Under the pieces are notes generated by a model. It was not told the origin of the DNA. It saw only the letters and a list, made by a program, of their open reading frames with translations, and made no database searches. Of a stretch of DNA of 64,000 nucleotides, positions 40,419-50,451 are shown one piece after another; position 1 is the first letter of the stretch; each line of letters starts with the position of its first letter. Source of the DNA: Spirochaetaceae bacterium (lineage in GTDB: Bacteria > Spirochaetota > Spirochaetia > Treponematales > Rectinemataceae); contig JANXYQ010000069.1 of the NCBI GenBank assembly GCA_025355995.1, forward strand, positions 48,407 through 112,406. Direction: 5' to 3'. Both the position numbers and the translations under genes were made by a program.

Positions 40419-40447
40419 TTGACGAGCCTCATCCTTTCGTGATACAA
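40419..40447 (+). promoter_or_regulatory. Possible promoter of the TPR-mreB operon
   Basis: TTGACG at 40419-40424 with ATACAA at 40442-40447 (17-nt spacer); the -10 is weak. A GCGCC-TAGA-GGCGC hairpin follows in the short leader. The 40371-40480 gap holds nothing else that I can see. Confidence 0.35.
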
Positions 40448-40480
40448 GGAACCGAGGCGCCTAGAGGCGCTTCGGCCCCA

Positions 40481-41449
40481 ATGGAATCCTTCTCGAGAAC
40501 ACTCGAAACCTACACCGGAAGCTACCTCGCAAAGCGCCGGCGAAAGCGAGCGGTTATAGCCTTGGCCTTGGCGGCTTCGGCGGCGCTTCTAGGCGTCATA
40601 GGAATACGCCTGGGAAAATCCGGAGTACTCGCCAGGATCGGCGCGACCCACGTGATTCCGAAACAAAAGATATTGGCCGATTGGGACGCGAAGAGGTGGG
40701 ATGACGTGCGAAGCGAGTCCCTCGCCTCGCTGGCCTCGAGACCCCTCGACGCGTTTTACCTCTCGTTCAAGGGATTGGCGGCGTTCTATAAAGGCATGGA
40801 GCTTCCCGAAGGCGAGGAGAGGGCGGCCCTCATCGACGAGACGGTCTCCTCTCTCCGCAAAGCCCTCGCTTCGGGCGGAAGGATGCCGAAGGCCCAGGTC
40901 GAGTACGTCCTCGGAAAGGCCTATTTCGACAAAGGCGATTCGTATTTCGACGAGGCGGTAAAGTACCTGGAGTTGTCCATAACCTCGGGGTACCTGGGCT
41001 CGGACAGCCGTGAGTACCTGGCGCTTGCGTACTCGGGACTCGGCGACAAGGCCCGGGCCGTCAAGAATTTCGAGTCCGCGCTCGATCGGAGCAGGGCTGA
41101 CCTCCTGCTCATCTCGGCGGCCAGGGCGTACGTGGACGCCGGGGAGCACATCAAGGCGGAGGCGCTCATCCTCGAGCTCATCGCGAGCGGAAAGGATGAC
41201 TTGGCGAAGGAAAACGGCCGATTCATCCTCGCGGACATATATAAAGCACGCGGAGACCTCTCCAAGGCGGAGGAACAGTACTCGCTCATCCTCTCGAAGG
41301 ATCCCACCTCGGCGGAGGCGCACTACCGCCTCGGCCTGTCCTATCAGGTCAGGGGAGATCCCATAAAGGCCCGCGCCGAATGGCGAAAGGCCGTCTCGAT
41401 CGATCCGATGCACGCCGCCTCGCGGCAAAAGCTATCCGAGAAGTTATAA
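40481..41449 (+). CDS. Membrane-anchored tetratricopeptide repeat protein
   Basis: 322 residues from ATG 40481. One membrane anchor ([20 protein letters not shown], about residues 25-44) with a basic cytoplasmic side, then six or so TPR units (for example [20 protein letters not shown] and [17 protein letters not shown]). Probably a periplasmic scaffold. A GTG at 40439 is in frame, but the predicted -10 overlaps it. It precedes mreB by 19 nt, so a role in the elongation complex is plausible. Confidence 0.78.
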   Translation: MESFSRTLETYTGSYLAKRRRKRAVIALALAASAALLGVIGIRLGKSGVLARIGATHVIPKQKILADWDAKRWDDVRSESLASLASRPLDAFYLSFKGLAAFYKGMELPEGEERAALIDETVSSLRKALASGGRMPKAQVEYVLGKAYFDKGDSYFDEAVKYLELSITSGYLGSDSREYLALAYSGLGDKARAVKNFESALDRSRADLLLISAARAYVDAGEHIKAEALILELIASGKDDLAKENGRFILADIYKARGDLSKAEEQYSLILSKDPTSAEAHYRLGLSYQVRGDPIKARAEWRKAVSIDPMHAASRQKLSEKL

Positions 41450-41468
41450 GGCAAGCCCGGAGGTTCTC

Positions 41469-42512
41469 ATGGCTCTTCGCAGTCTCTTCGATTCCTTTTC
41501 CCTCGATATCGGCATCGACCTTGGAACCTGCAATACCCTTATCTACGTCAGGGGAAAGGGCATAGTCGTCAACGAGCCCTCCGTAGTCGCCGTCGAGCGC
41601 GGCACCAATAAGGTGGTCGCCGTCGGATCCGAGGCGAAAAGGATGCTTTGGAAGACTCCTGGCGACATTATTGCCAAACGCCCGCTCCGCGACGGCGTCA
41701 TCGCCGACCCCGACCTGACCGAGAAGATGATCAAGTATTTCGTCCAGAAGGTCATATCTACTCGCTGGTTCGTGAAGCCGCGAATGGTGATCGGAGTGCC
41801 TTCCTGCATCACCAAGGTCGAGGAAAACGCGGTCATGGATTCCGGCTATAAGGCCGGCGCCCGATTCGTGAAGATCATCGCGGAGTCCCTCGCGGCGGCG
41901 ATCGGCGCGGATATCCCCATTTCCGAACCGGCCGGCCACATGATCTGCGACATCGGCGGCGGAACCTCCGAGATTTCGGTGATCTCCCTGAAGGGAATGG
42001 TCGTAACCAACGCCATCCGCGTCGGCGGCGATGAGTTCGACGAGGCGATAATCAAGCATATCCGCAACGTCCATAACCTGATAATCGGCGAGCAGACTGC
42101 GGAGCGCCTCAAGATCGAGATCGGCAACGCGATTCCCGACAAGATCATCGAGAAGGTCGAGATCAAGGGCACGGACGCGATCACCGGCCTGCCTCGCCGC
42201 CTGGAGATCGATTCCGTGGAGGTTCGAGAGGCTCTCCAAGAGCCCATTACCCAGATAATCGAGGTGATCAAGCGTACCCTCGGGCAGACCCCGCCCGAGC
42301 TCGCCGCAGACATAGTCGAACGGGGCATCGTGATGTCTGGCGGAGGGTCCCTCCTCAAGGGCCTGCCCAAGCTCGTCGGCAAGGAGACGGGAGTGCCCGT
42401 GATACTCGCCGAGCGTCCCCTCGAATGCGTGGCCCTCGGCGCGGGGAAATATTTCGAGACGATGCGGAGCCAGGACGGCTCCCAGAGCGTCTACGACAGC
42501 CTTAATATATAG
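41469..42512 (+). CDS. mreB: Rod shape-determining protein MreB
   Basis: 347 residues. Bacterial actin that organises the elongasome. ATP-site motifs are intact: [15 protein letters not shown] (phosphate 1), [15 protein letters not shown] (phosphate 2) and [13 protein letters not shown] (adenosine). ATG at 41469 follows GGAGG. First core gene of mreB-mreC-mreD-mrdA-rodA-radical SAM. Confidence 0.97.
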   Translation: MALRSLFDSFSLDIGIDLGTCNTLIYVRGKGIVVNEPSVVAVERGTNKVVAVGSEAKRMLWKTPGDIIAKRPLRDGVIADPDLTEKMIKYFVQKVISTRWFVKPRMVIGVPSCITKVEENAVMDSGYKAGARFVKIIAESLAAAIGADIPISEPAGHMICDIGGGTSEISVISLKGMVVTNAIRVGGDEFDEAIIKHIRNVHNLIIGEQTAERLKIEIGNAIPDKIIEKVEIKGTDAITGLPRRLEIDSVEVREALQEPITQIIEVIKRTLGQTPPELAADIVERGIVMSGGGSLLKGLPKLVGKETGVPVILAERPLECVALGAGKYFETMRSQDGSQSVYDSLNI

Positions 42513-42518
42513 ATAGCC

Positions 42519-43388
42519 GTGTCGGATCAACCATCCAGGGCGGAAGGTCGCGGTCGCCGCGCCGTAGCTCCGATACTCCTCGCGGCTAGCCTGCTGTGCC
42601 TCACCGTATCGACGAGGAGCCTCGAGGGGGTTCCGGAGAGCGTCGGGCTGACCGTGCTCGGCTTCTTCCAGCGGGGGTTCTCGGCCGTCGGCGGCTTCGT
42701 CTCCGATACCGTCGCTTCGATCGCGGAGCTGCGCAGGCTGCGCGAGAATTATCGCGAGCTGACCGCCAAGCTCGAGCGCTATACGAATATGGAGCGCGGC
42801 CTCGCCGACCTGCGCGAGGAGAACAAGAGGCTCAAGGAGCAGCTCGGCTTCTCCCGCGATATCGCCTACCAGCGCATCGCCGCAAGGATCGTGGCGAAAG
42901 ACCCGGAGAACCTTTATTCCACCATCACCATAGACAAGGGCGTCGGCGACGGCATCCGCAAGAATATGCCGGTCATCGCCTACCAGGACGGGATGGAGGG
43001 CTTGGTCGGCCGTGTCGTCGAGGTCGGGAGGGGCACGAGCAAGATCGTGCCCCTTTACGACTCGAAGTCCTTCGTCGCGGCCAGGCTCTCGAGCGGGTCC
43101 CGAACGGAGGGGCTCGTCGGCGGGCAGGGCTCGCCCGACGAGCCATTGGTCATGAGCTTCGTGAAGAAGCGCAGCAAGGACGAAGCCCAGTACGGCGATC
43201 TCGTCGTGACTACCGGCTTCGAATCCATCTACCCCTCCGACGTCGCCGTGGGCCGGATCAAGAAGATAAAGCTGCTGGAGTACCAGACCTCCATCGATAT
43301 CGAGCTCGATCCCGTACTGGATTTCTCCCGCATCGAGTACGTTTTCGTAGTACGGCCGGAGAGCGCCGCGACGGGAGGCCAGCAATGA
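42519..43388 (+). CDS. mreC: Rod shape-determining protein MreC
   Basis: 289 residues. Periplasmic scaffold linking MreB to the synthases. A membrane segment near the N-terminus, a coiled coil (LRRLRENYRELTAKLERYTN region), then the two beta domains with ARIVAKDPENLYSTITIDKG and VVGRVVEVG-type motifs. The start is GTG at 42519, 6 nt after mreB, without a clear ribosome-binding site. Its stop overlaps mreD as ATGA. Confidence 0.93.
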   Translation: MSDQPSRAEGRGRRAVAPILLAASLLCLTVSTRSLEGVPESVGLTVLGFFQRGFSAVGGFVSDTVASIAELRRLRENYRELTAKLERYTNMERGLADLREENKRLKEQLGFSRDIAYQRIAARIVAKDPENLYSTITIDKGVGDGIRKNMPVIAYQDGMEGLVGRVVEVGRGTSKIVPLYDSKSFVAARLSSGSRTEGLVGGQGSPDEPLVMSFVKKRSKDEAQYGDLVVTTGFESIYPSDVAVGRIKKIKLLEYQTSIDIELDPVLDFSRIEYVFVVRPESAATGGQQ

Positions 43389-43891
43389 TCCGGAGCGTCG
43401 TTTTCTCTACCGTGCTCCTCGTCGGCTGCGCCTTCGCCCAATCGACGTGGTTCGGCGCCATCGCCGTCTTCGGCGTAGTGCCCGACCTAAGCCTCGTCGT
43501 CCTGATTTGGGTGAGCTACAGGAACGGCCTCGTCGAGGGGCCCGCCGCGGGCTTCCTCTCCGGTCTCGCGGAGGACTTCCTCTCCGCCTCTCCGCTCGGG
43601 TTCCACGCATTCATCAAGACGGCGGTAGCTGCCTGCGCGGCCCTCCTTCACGGGACCTTCTACATCGACAAGCTCCTGCTGCCGATAGCCCTCGGTTTCG
43701 CCGGGACACTGGCGAAGGCGATCGCCGCGGGCGCGTTGTTCCTCGTGTTCGGTTCCAAGATCCATATCTACTCGATCTTGGAAAGGGGCCTTTGGGTCGA
43801 AGCGGCGTACAATGGGCTGATAGCGCCGCTCGTATTCCTCCTCCTCGGCCCCTTGAGCCGATTCCTCGTGACGGCTCGCGGGCGCAGATGA
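43385..43891 (+). CDS. mreD: Rod shape-determining protein MreD
   Basis: 168 residues with five or so membrane segments and the family's typical VPDLSLVVLIWVSYRNG and GFLSGLAEDFLSASPLG (G...D...GLH-like) segment. Start and stop both overlap neighbours as ATGA, so it is locked into the elongasome operon. Confidence 0.92.
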   Translation: MIRSVVFSTVLLVGCAFAQSTWFGAIAVFGVVPDLSLVVLIWVSYRNGLVEGPAAGFLSGLAEDFLSASPLGFHAFIKTAVAACAALLHGTFYIDKLLLPIALGFAGTLAKAIAAGALFLVFGSKIHIYSILERGLWVEAAYNGLIAPLVFLLLGPLSRFLVTARGRR

Positions 43892-45774
43892 ACCGTTCTT
43901 CCATTCCGGAGCGCTTCGAAAGCTCCCGCGGATCGGCCGAGGGCAGGATACGCGTCCTTTCCTTTCTCTGCTTATCGCTCTTCGCCATCTATTCGACCTA
44001 CCTCCTCTATATGCAGACGATCAGGGGCGGAGAGTACCGCAACAAGGCCACGAAAATATCGCAGCAGAGCAACGTCATCCCCTCTCAGCGAGGCGAGATT
44101 TACGACAGGAGCTATTCCGTCCCCTTCGTCCTCAATACGGATTCCTTCGCGATCGACCTCGTTCCCGCCGCCTTGCCGGCGGAAATGCGCGAGAGCGTTT
44201 TCGCCCGGCTAGCGACCCTCCTAGATATGCCCATCGAGGATATCAGGAAGAGGATCCCGCCGACCTACTACCACCTCTATCAACCGATCCAGATACTCGG
44301 CTCGGCTCCCTATGCGACCGTCACCTCGCTCGCCGAGCGCATAGACGAGTTCCCGGGCATTTCCTGGCATTCCAAGCCCGTCCGCAATTACCTCGAGACG
44401 GGTTCCCTCTCCCACGTGCTCGGCTACGTCGGCGATATCACCAAGGACGAGTTGAAGCTCATGTACAACCAGGGCTATAAGTCCGGCGACGTCATCGGGA
44501 AGGCGGGCATCGAGAAACAGTACGACATGAGCCTTCGCGGCCGCGACGGCCGCGAATTCCGCACCGTAGACGTCAAGGGCAAGAATATCGAGTCGGAGCA
44601 GGGCATCATCGACCCGCCGGTGATGGGCTCCAATATCGTCCTGACCATAGACGACACGATACAGAAACTCGCCGAGAAGGCCCTCGGGTCGCGGATGGGC
44701 TCCGCGATCGTCATCCGGCCGGCGACGGGCGAGATCCTCGCGATGGTTTCCTACCCTTGGTACAACCCTAATTCGTTCAGCGGGGCCGGGGCCGGCGACG
44801 AGTACGCGCGGCTCCTCGCCGACAAGAACAATCCGCTGCTGAACCGGGCGGTGCAATCGAGCTACCCGCCCGCCTCGACCTTCAAGGCGATCCTCACCAC
44901 TGGCATCATCGAGGAAAAGGCCTTTCCCCAGGATAAAAAGGTGCTATGCCCCGGGGACATGTCCTATGGCGACCGCGTCTTCAATTGCTGGACTAAGAGG
45001 CCGGGCCACGGTTGGCTCGATCTCAAGGGCGGCCTCGAGAATTCCTGCGACGTCTACTACTGGACCGTCGGGAGGGATTTCCTCGGCATCGAGCGCATCG
45101 TCTCCTACGCCAAGGATTTCGGCTTCGGCAAGGCGACGGGCATAGACCTACCCGGCGAGCTCGAGGGCTTCGTCCCGACCCCGCAATGGAAGGAGCGGCG
45201 CTTCCACGAAAAATGGCTGGGCGGCGATACGATGAACCTCTCCATCGGGCAAGGCGACCTCCTCGTGACGCCCCTTCAACTCGCCGACATGATGGCCATG
45301 ATCGTCAACGACGGGGTAATTTACCAACCCCACGTCCTCAAGGATATCCGCGATCCCTCGACGGGAGCCGTGGTCCAAAGCGTGCCGCCCAAGGAGATCG
45401 CGCGCTCGCGCATCTCCAGGGAAACCTTCGAAACCGTCCGAGAGGACCTTCGCGGGGTGATTACCGAGGGTACGGCCAAGTTTCCCGTAAACACGAAGGC
45501 CGTCCAAGTGGCGGGAAAGACGGGAACCGCCGAAGTGGGACTCAAGGACCATTGGCATTCCTGGTTCGCCGCCTTCGGTCCCTACGACGCCGCGGACCCC
45601 AAGGACAAGGTCGTCGTGGTCGTCATGGTCGAGGCCTCGAACCCTTGGGAATGGTGGGCTCCCTACGCGACGAACATCATTTTCCAGGGCATGTTCGCTT
45701 CCCAGAGCTACGATCAGGCCGTCGATACCCTCGGCCTCCGTTACCTGGTTCCGAAACAGGGGCGCGTCGAATGA
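43888..45774 (+). CDS. mrdA: Penicillin-binding protein 2 (peptidoglycan transpeptidase)
   Basis: 628 residues. An N-terminal anchor (about residues 22-45), dimerisation domain with IPSQRGEIYDRS, and transpeptidase domain with the SxxK motif SSYPPASTFKAI, the SxN-position motif SCD in ENSCDVYYW and the KTG motif AGKTGTAEVG. Forms the synthase pair with RodA, encoded next. ATGA overlaps at both ends. Confidence 0.95.
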   Translation: MNRSSIPERFESSRGSAEGRIRVLSFLCLSLFAIYSTYLLYMQTIRGGEYRNKATKISQQSNVIPSQRGEIYDRSYSVPFVLNTDSFAIDLVPAALPAEMRESVFARLATLLDMPIEDIRKRIPPTYYHLYQPIQILGSAPYATVTSLAERIDEFPGISWHSKPVRNYLETGSLSHVLGYVGDITKDELKLMYNQGYKSGDVIGKAGIEKQYDMSLRGRDGREFRTVDVKGKNIESEQGIIDPPVMGSNIVLTIDDTIQKLAEKALGSRMGSAIVIRPATGEILAMVSYPWYNPNSFSGAGAGDEYARLLADKNNPLLNRAVQSSYPPASTFKAILTTGIIEEKAFPQDKKVLCPGDMSYGDRVFNCWTKRPGHGWLDLKGGLENSCDVYYWTVGRDFLGIERIVSYAKDFGFGKATGIDLPGELEGFVPTPQWKERRFHEKWLGGDTMNLSIGQGDLLVTPLQLADMMAMIVNDGVIYQPHVLKDIRDPSTGAVVQSVPPKEIARSRISRETFETVREDLRGVITEGTAKFPVNTKAVQVAGKTGTAEVGLKDHWHSWFAAFGPYDAADPKDKVVVVVMVEASNPWEWWAPYATNIIFQGMFASQSYDQAVDTLGLRYLVPKQGRVE

Positions 45775-47087
45775 GCTCATTAAGGAAGTCCGTATCTGAA
45801 ATGGATTTCGCGATACTCGGCGCCGCGCTCGCCTTGACGGTGCTCGGCATACTTTCCATCTACTCCTCCGGGCTGACCGCAGAGGGAGTGCATGTCTCGA
45901 ACGAGTATCTTAAGCAGATAGTCTGGGCCGTCTCAGGGCTGGTGCTCCTGGCGATAGTATCGCTGGTCGACTACCAGCGGATGAAGGATTACTCCTTCTT
46001 CATCTACCTATTCTTCCTCGCGGTGATCCTCTACGTCCGCTTCTTCGGCCACGAGGTGAACGGCGCGAAGTCGTGGATAGGGCTTTTTGGCGAATTCGGT
46101 ATACAACCCTCGGAATTCATGAAGATAGCTACCATCCTCTTCCTCGCCCAGTACCTGTCGAATTCCGAGCACCTGGCCTCCTTCAGGCGGCTCCTGGTGT
46201 CCTTCGCCATCATCCTCGCGCCGGTCCTGATAATCATCCTTCAGTCCGATATGGGCACGGCCCTGGTCTTCTTCCCCATTTTCCTATTCATGGCCTTCAT
46301 CGCGGGGCTCGACCGCCGTTATATCGTCTTCATCCTCGCGGCGATAATCGGGACATCCGCCCTGACCATCCTCCCGTTGTGGGAGCAATACATCCTGAAG
46401 ACCCCCACGAACTTCCTTTTCATCCTCTATAAGGCGCCCTACGTCGCCTACATGGTCGCCGCCGCCGCCCTCATCCTCCTGCTCTCCGCCTGGGGCTGGT
46501 TCTCCTTCAAGAAGAAGTACTATTTTTGGATAGCCTACGCCGCCTTGCTCGTGGCCAGCTCGCTCGCCGCCTCCGCCTTCGCCCACAAGGCCTTGAAGGA
46601 CTACCAGATCATGCGCCTCATCGTATTCCTCGACCCGAGCATCGATCCGCGCGGGTCGGGCTGGAATATACTCCAGTCGATCACGGCCATCGGCTCGGGG
46701 GGCGTCCTCGGCAAGGGCTTCCTCCAGGGAACCCAGAGCCATTACCGCTACCTACCGCAGCAGAGCACGGATTTCATCTTTTCCATCATCGCGGAGGAGT
46801 GGGGATTCATAGGCGGCTTCGCCGTATTCGCGCTCTACTACATCCTGCTCCGCCGCTGCTCGAACCTCCTCAAGACCGCGAAGGATTCGTACGCGAGCTA
46901 CATCGTGGCCGGAATAATGGGCATGATCTTCTTCCATTTCATGATCAATGCCGGCATGGCGATGGGAATCATGCCCGTGACCGGGATACCCCTCTTCTTC
47001 CTCTCCTACGGCGGGGCCTCCCTCTGGGCGATAATGATCGCCGTCGGCCTCCTCCTCGGCATCTCGGCCAGGCGGTTCAGGACATGA
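45771..47087 (+). CDS. rodA: Rod shape-determining protein RodA (SEDS glycosyltransferase)
   Basis: 438 residues with about ten membrane segments. SEDS motifs seen: NGAKSWIGLFGEFGIQPSEF, LQSDMGTALVF, GTQSHYRYLPQQSTDFIFSI plus IAEEWGF, and GIPLFFLSYGGASL. Polymerises lipid II glycan strands with PBP2. An insertion with two extra hydrophobic segments after the ILPLWEQYIL region makes it longer than the ~370-residue E. coli protein. Confidence 0.95.
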   Translation: MSSLRKSVSEMDFAILGAALALTVLGILSIYSSGLTAEGVHVSNEYLKQIVWAVSGLVLLAIVSLVDYQRMKDYSFFIYLFFLAVILYVRFFGHEVNGAKSWIGLFGEFGIQPSEFMKIATILFLAQYLSNSEHLASFRRLLVSFAIILAPVLIIILQSDMGTALVFFPIFLFMAFIAGLDRRYIVFILAAIIGTSALTILPLWEQYILKTPTNFLFILYKAPYVAYMVAAAALILLLSAWGWFSFKKKYYFWIAYAALLVASSLAASAFAHKALKDYQIMRLIVFLDPSIDPRGSGWNILQSITAIGSGGVLGKGFLQGTQSHYRYLPQQSTDFIFSIIAEEWGFIGGFAVFALYYILLRRCSNLLKTAKDSYASYIVAGIMGMIFFHFMINAGMAMGIMPVTGIPLFFLSYGGASLWAIMIAVGLLLGISARRFRT

Positions 47088-49606
47088 GGCTCTCCGGGCA
47101 GAGGCGAATCGACCCAATCGCGGAAATCGGCAAGGGCCTCCTCGAGGTCGTAAAGCCATCGAGGTATCTAGGGGGCGAGGCCGGATCCGTCCGCAAAGAG
47201 GACGAGTCGCTGCTCTCGATCGCCCTCTGCTTCCCCGACCTCTACGAGATAGGGATGTCGAACAACGCCATCCGAATCCTGTATTCGGGCTTGAACGCCA
47301 TGCCCGGAGTCAGGGCCGAGAGGGTCTTCGCGCCGGCCCAAGATTTCGAGGCGCTGCTCGAGCGCAGGGGTATCCCGCTCTATACGCTCGAGACTGGACT
47401 GGCCCTCAGCGACGTCGATATCCTCGGTTTCTCCCTCGGGTTCGAGCTAGCCGCGACGAGCGTGCTCACGGTGCTCAAGGCGGGCATGATCCCTGTCCGA
47501 GCCATAGAGAGAGCGGAGGGCGACCCCATCGTCCTCGCCGGCGGACCCGCCGCTACCAATCCGCACCCCTTCGCAGCCTTCCTGGACGCGGCCTACATCG
47601 GCGAGGCCGAGGCGGGCTTCTTCGAGCTGGCCGAGGAGCTGTCGGGACTCAAGCGAGCGGGCGGCGGACGCGCGGATATACTACGGCGCCTGGCACGGGA
47701 GGACGCGGTCTGGATTCCCGCTCGCGACGGCGTGGGCGGCAAGCGCGCCCGCCGAGCGGTATTCGGCGGCTTCGGCTCGACGGCCGCGATGACCGCGCTG
47801 CCGCTGCCTTCCGTCATGACAGTACAGGACCACGGTACCGTCGAAATAATGAGGGGCTGCCCCAACGGATGCCGCTTCTGTCACGCCGGCTATTATTACA
47901 GGCCGCAGCGCGTCAAGCCTTACGAGGTCATCCGGGCCGAAGTGTCCTCCCTAGTCGAGCGGGGAGGCTACCGGGAAATAACGCTTTCCTCCCTCTCCTC
48001 CGGGGATTACCCGCGGATCGGGAACCTTCTCGATAGGCTCAATGCCGAATGGGGCCCCAGGAGGGTTTCCTTCCAGCTTCCGTCGCTCAAGATAAATAGC
48101 TTCACCCTACCTATAGTCCGCAAGCTCGCGGAAGTCCGCAAATCGGGACTCACCTTCGCAATCGAGACGCCGGTCGACGACTGGCAGCGCAGCATCAATA
48201 AAGACGTCTCCTTCGAGAGAACGATTTCGATCCTCGAGGAAGCCAAGGCCGCCGGCTTCAAGCAGGCGAAATTCTATTTCATGATAGGACTGCCCGTACC
48301 CGGCAGGGGAAGAGGGGAGGCCGAGGCCATCCTCGATTTCTTCGCTCGCCTGCGCGCTCGAGTCAACCTCCAGGTCAATGTCAATATCGGGACCTTCGTT
48401 CCCAAGCCTCACACGCCCTTCCAGTGGTCGGCCCAACTCGGGGAGGACGAGGCGCTAGAGGCTATCAACTTCATTCGCTCGGGATTGCGCCAGTACAAGA
48501 ACGTAAAAGTCTCCTACCATTCACCCTTCAATTCCCAACTCGAAGGCGTCGTAGCCCGCGGCGACGAGCGGGTAGGGGAGCTTATCCTCGCGGCCCACGA
48601 TAGGGGAGCGCGTCTCGACGCATGGGAAGAGCATTTCGACCGGGACCTTTGGCGTTCGGTCATTTCGGAAGCTACGTGGCCCGTAATCGAGGATTCCTGC
48701 GGCCCCAAAGAGCAGGCAAGCCCCTTGGCCTGGGATGATATTGGAATTCGAGTTTCCAAGGCTTTCCTGTGGCGAGAGTTCGAGAAATCCCTCGCCATCG
48801 AATTTACTTCGGGGTGTATAGAAGAATGCGCGAATCCCTGCGGTTCTTGCGGCGACGAGGCTGCGCTTGTCGACGAAATCATACAGGACGAGGAGATCGA
48901 AGAGTATAGTCCCGCTCCTATAGTCTCGGATAAGCCGGTTGGGCGCCTGGTTTTCCGATACACAAAGGTATCCACAGCCGCCTATATGCAGCATCTTTCC
49001 GTAGTAGATGCCTTCGATCGAGCGATCCTCATGTCGAAAATGAAGGTTCAATATTCCGAGGGCTTCAACCCTATGCCTCGTTTCGAAACCTCTCAGCCGA
49101 TTCCTATCGCCGTCGAATCCCTGTGCGAGATCGCCAGCCTCAGCGTCTGCGAGAACGTAGACCCGAGCGCCTGTAAGGATCTGCTGAACTCCCTTCTCCC
49201 GAACGGTATTCATATCGAAGAGGCCAAGTACTTTCCGATCGTGGAAGGCAGGAAGCAGCGAACGCTCGGGGGGCTCGAGTGGGGTACCGAATATGAAGTC
49301 AGCGCGACCGAAACTACTGATGATGCCTTGTATGAAAAACTATCAGCCGTACTGATCGAGCGCTCCGTTCCGGATTACATGATCGATAGGGCTCCCTCGG
49401 GGACCGTCAAGCTTCGATTGCGCCTTCCTTCGAGAAAGGAATTCGGATTGCTTAGGCTGCTGGAATCCTGCAGCGAGACCAGACCAATACAGGGAGCATT
49501 CCGCTTGATCAAAGTAAGCTTTCTCGCTGATGTCGGTATGGGAATACCTGTCTCATTTTTCCAGGCCTACGAAGAGCTGAGCCGCGTATCCGAGGCTGTT
49601 GAATAA
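47084..49606 (+). CDS. Radical SAM protein fused to a DUF2344 domain (TIGR03960/TIGR03936 type)
   Basis: 840 residues. A B12-binding-like N-terminal region (CFPDLYEIGMSNNAIRILYS) leads to a radical SAM core with CPNGCRFCHAGYYYRP (CxxxCxxC). After about residue 620 a C-terminal domain starts at RLVFRYTKVSTAAYMQHLS and contains VQYSEGFNPMPRFETSQPIP, typical of DUF2344. The fusion is known in other bacteria, often next to RNase G/E genes; the reaction is unknown. ATGA overlap with rodA makes it the last gene of the rod-shape operon. The C-terminal third uses visibly less GC-rich codons. Confidence 0.88.
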   Translation: MRLSGQRRIDPIAEIGKGLLEVVKPSRYLGGEAGSVRKEDESLLSIALCFPDLYEIGMSNNAIRILYSGLNAMPGVRAERVFAPAQDFEALLERRGIPLYTLETGLALSDVDILGFSLGFELAATSVLTVLKAGMIPVRAIERAEGDPIVLAGGPAATNPHPFAAFLDAAYIGEAEAGFFELAEELSGLKRAGGGRADILRRLAREDAVWIPARDGVGGKRARRAVFGGFGSTAAMTALPLPSVMTVQDHGTVEIMRGCPNGCRFCHAGYYYRPQRVKPYEVIRAEVSSLVERGGYREITLSSLSSGDYPRIGNLLDRLNAEWGPRRVSFQLPSLKINSFTLPIVRKLAEVRKSGLTFAIETPVDDWQRSINKDVSFERTISILEEAKAAGFKQAKFYFMIGLPVPGRGRGEAEAILDFFARLRARVNLQVNVNIGTFVPKPHTPFQWSAQLGEDEALEAINFIRSGLRQYKNVKVSYHSPFNSQLEGVVARGDERVGELILAAHDRGARLDAWEEHFDRDLWRSVISEATWPVIEDSCGPKEQASPLAWDDIGIRVSKAFLWREFEKSLAIEFTSGCIEECANPCGSCGDEAALVDEIIQDEEIEEYSPAPIVSDKPVGRLVFRYTKVSTAAYMQHLSVVDAFDRAILMSKMKVQYSEGFNPMPRFETSQPIPIAVESLCEIASLSVCENVDPSACKDLLNSLLPNGIHIEEAKYFPIVEGRKQRTLGGLEWGTEYEVSATETTDDALYEKLSAVLIERSVPDYMIDRAPSGTVKLRLRLPSRKEFGLLRLLESCSETRPIQGAFRLIKVSFLADVGMGIPVSFFQAYEELSRVSEAVE

Positions 49607-49692
49607 TCCTGCTAGCAAAGCCTTTGTTTTTCATCAACCGGTCGACAGAATGTACATTATACGAAGCTGAGGCCATCAACCATCTAGCGAAA

Positions 49693-50451
49693 CTAAAAGC
49701 TCGGCGGGAGTGTGTAGCTTAGCTTGGTGCCAACCGGGAAACTATATATAGTGGCGCTCGACGAGGATGACGAAAAATCAAAGCCGTAGGCGATAGCGAA
49801 GAGGACTATGAATATTCGACTGCCCGTCGAAGCTTGCTGCGCGCTGGCATAATCCTTATCGGTGTTTGGTACATAAGGGGAGTTAAAGGATATAAAAGTC
49901 GAGGTGCTGCTGACCCCTCGGACTATTTTTATTTTTTGGGATAAATTTGAATCGACTGTGTAATACCAACTCGAGTCGGTCGGAACCTGAATCGTATAAC
50001 TACTCGCCACGCCGGAGTTAGCAACCGAAAGTAAAGGGGATTTCTCGTAGAGCGCACCTGAAGCGTCGATAGAGAGGACTCGTACGAATTTCGTATCGTT
50101 TACGAGCTTCGCCAAAGCGGTGGCGGGCGTGTACGTCGTCGTGTCCTGGACGGAGCCGATTGTGGATAAGGCCGTATCGGCCTTGCTTTCATCGTCGGGT
50201 CCGAAGACTCGATAGTACACATCATATCCCAGGAAAGGGCCGTCATTATTCGCGGTATTATGCTGAAGGATAATGGGGCCGCTACCGCCGCCGTTAGATA
50301 ATGCCGGCTGTGAATAATAAACGGTGTTTTCGAGGCCGCAACTGGATAGCGTAAGCCCCAGAACGAGGACGATCGTCCCGAGGGCCGGCCGCGAAATGGA
50401 TCGCGGGCAGGGGAACCCCTCCCCTACCCGCGGTAGCTCATTTCTTGGCAC
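49693..50451 (-). CDS. Putative lipoprotein, unknown function
   Basis: 252 residues if it starts at GTG 50451, which overlaps the cyclase stop. The lipobox-like LTLSSC lies about 38 residues in, so a later start is possible, but no ATG/GTG/TTG with a good site is obvious. The mature part has fibronectin-like beta strands (PFLGYDVYYRVFGPDDES) and a Ser-rich stretch near the end. Base composition is markedly less GC-rich than its neighbours. The gap 49607-49692 shows no gene. Confidence 0.68.
   Translation of the reverse strand: MPRNELPRVGEGFPCPRSISRPALGTIVLVLGLTLSSCGLENTVYYSQPALSNGGGSGPIILQHNTANNDGPFLGYDVYYRVFGPDDESKADTALSTIGSVQDTTTYTPATALAKLVNDTKFVRVLSIDASGALYEKSPLLSVANSGVASSYTIQVPTDSSWYYTVDSNLSQKIKIVRGVSSTSTFISFNSPYVPNTDKDYASAQQASTGSRIFIVLFAIAYGFDFSSSSSSATIYSFPVGTKLSYTLPPSF

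Noticed and set aside
41349..43385. 678-codon open frame on the minus strand opposite mreB and mreC
   Set aside because: Antisense to two well-conserved genes; no recognisable motif, no ribosome-binding site, composition of a shadow frame.
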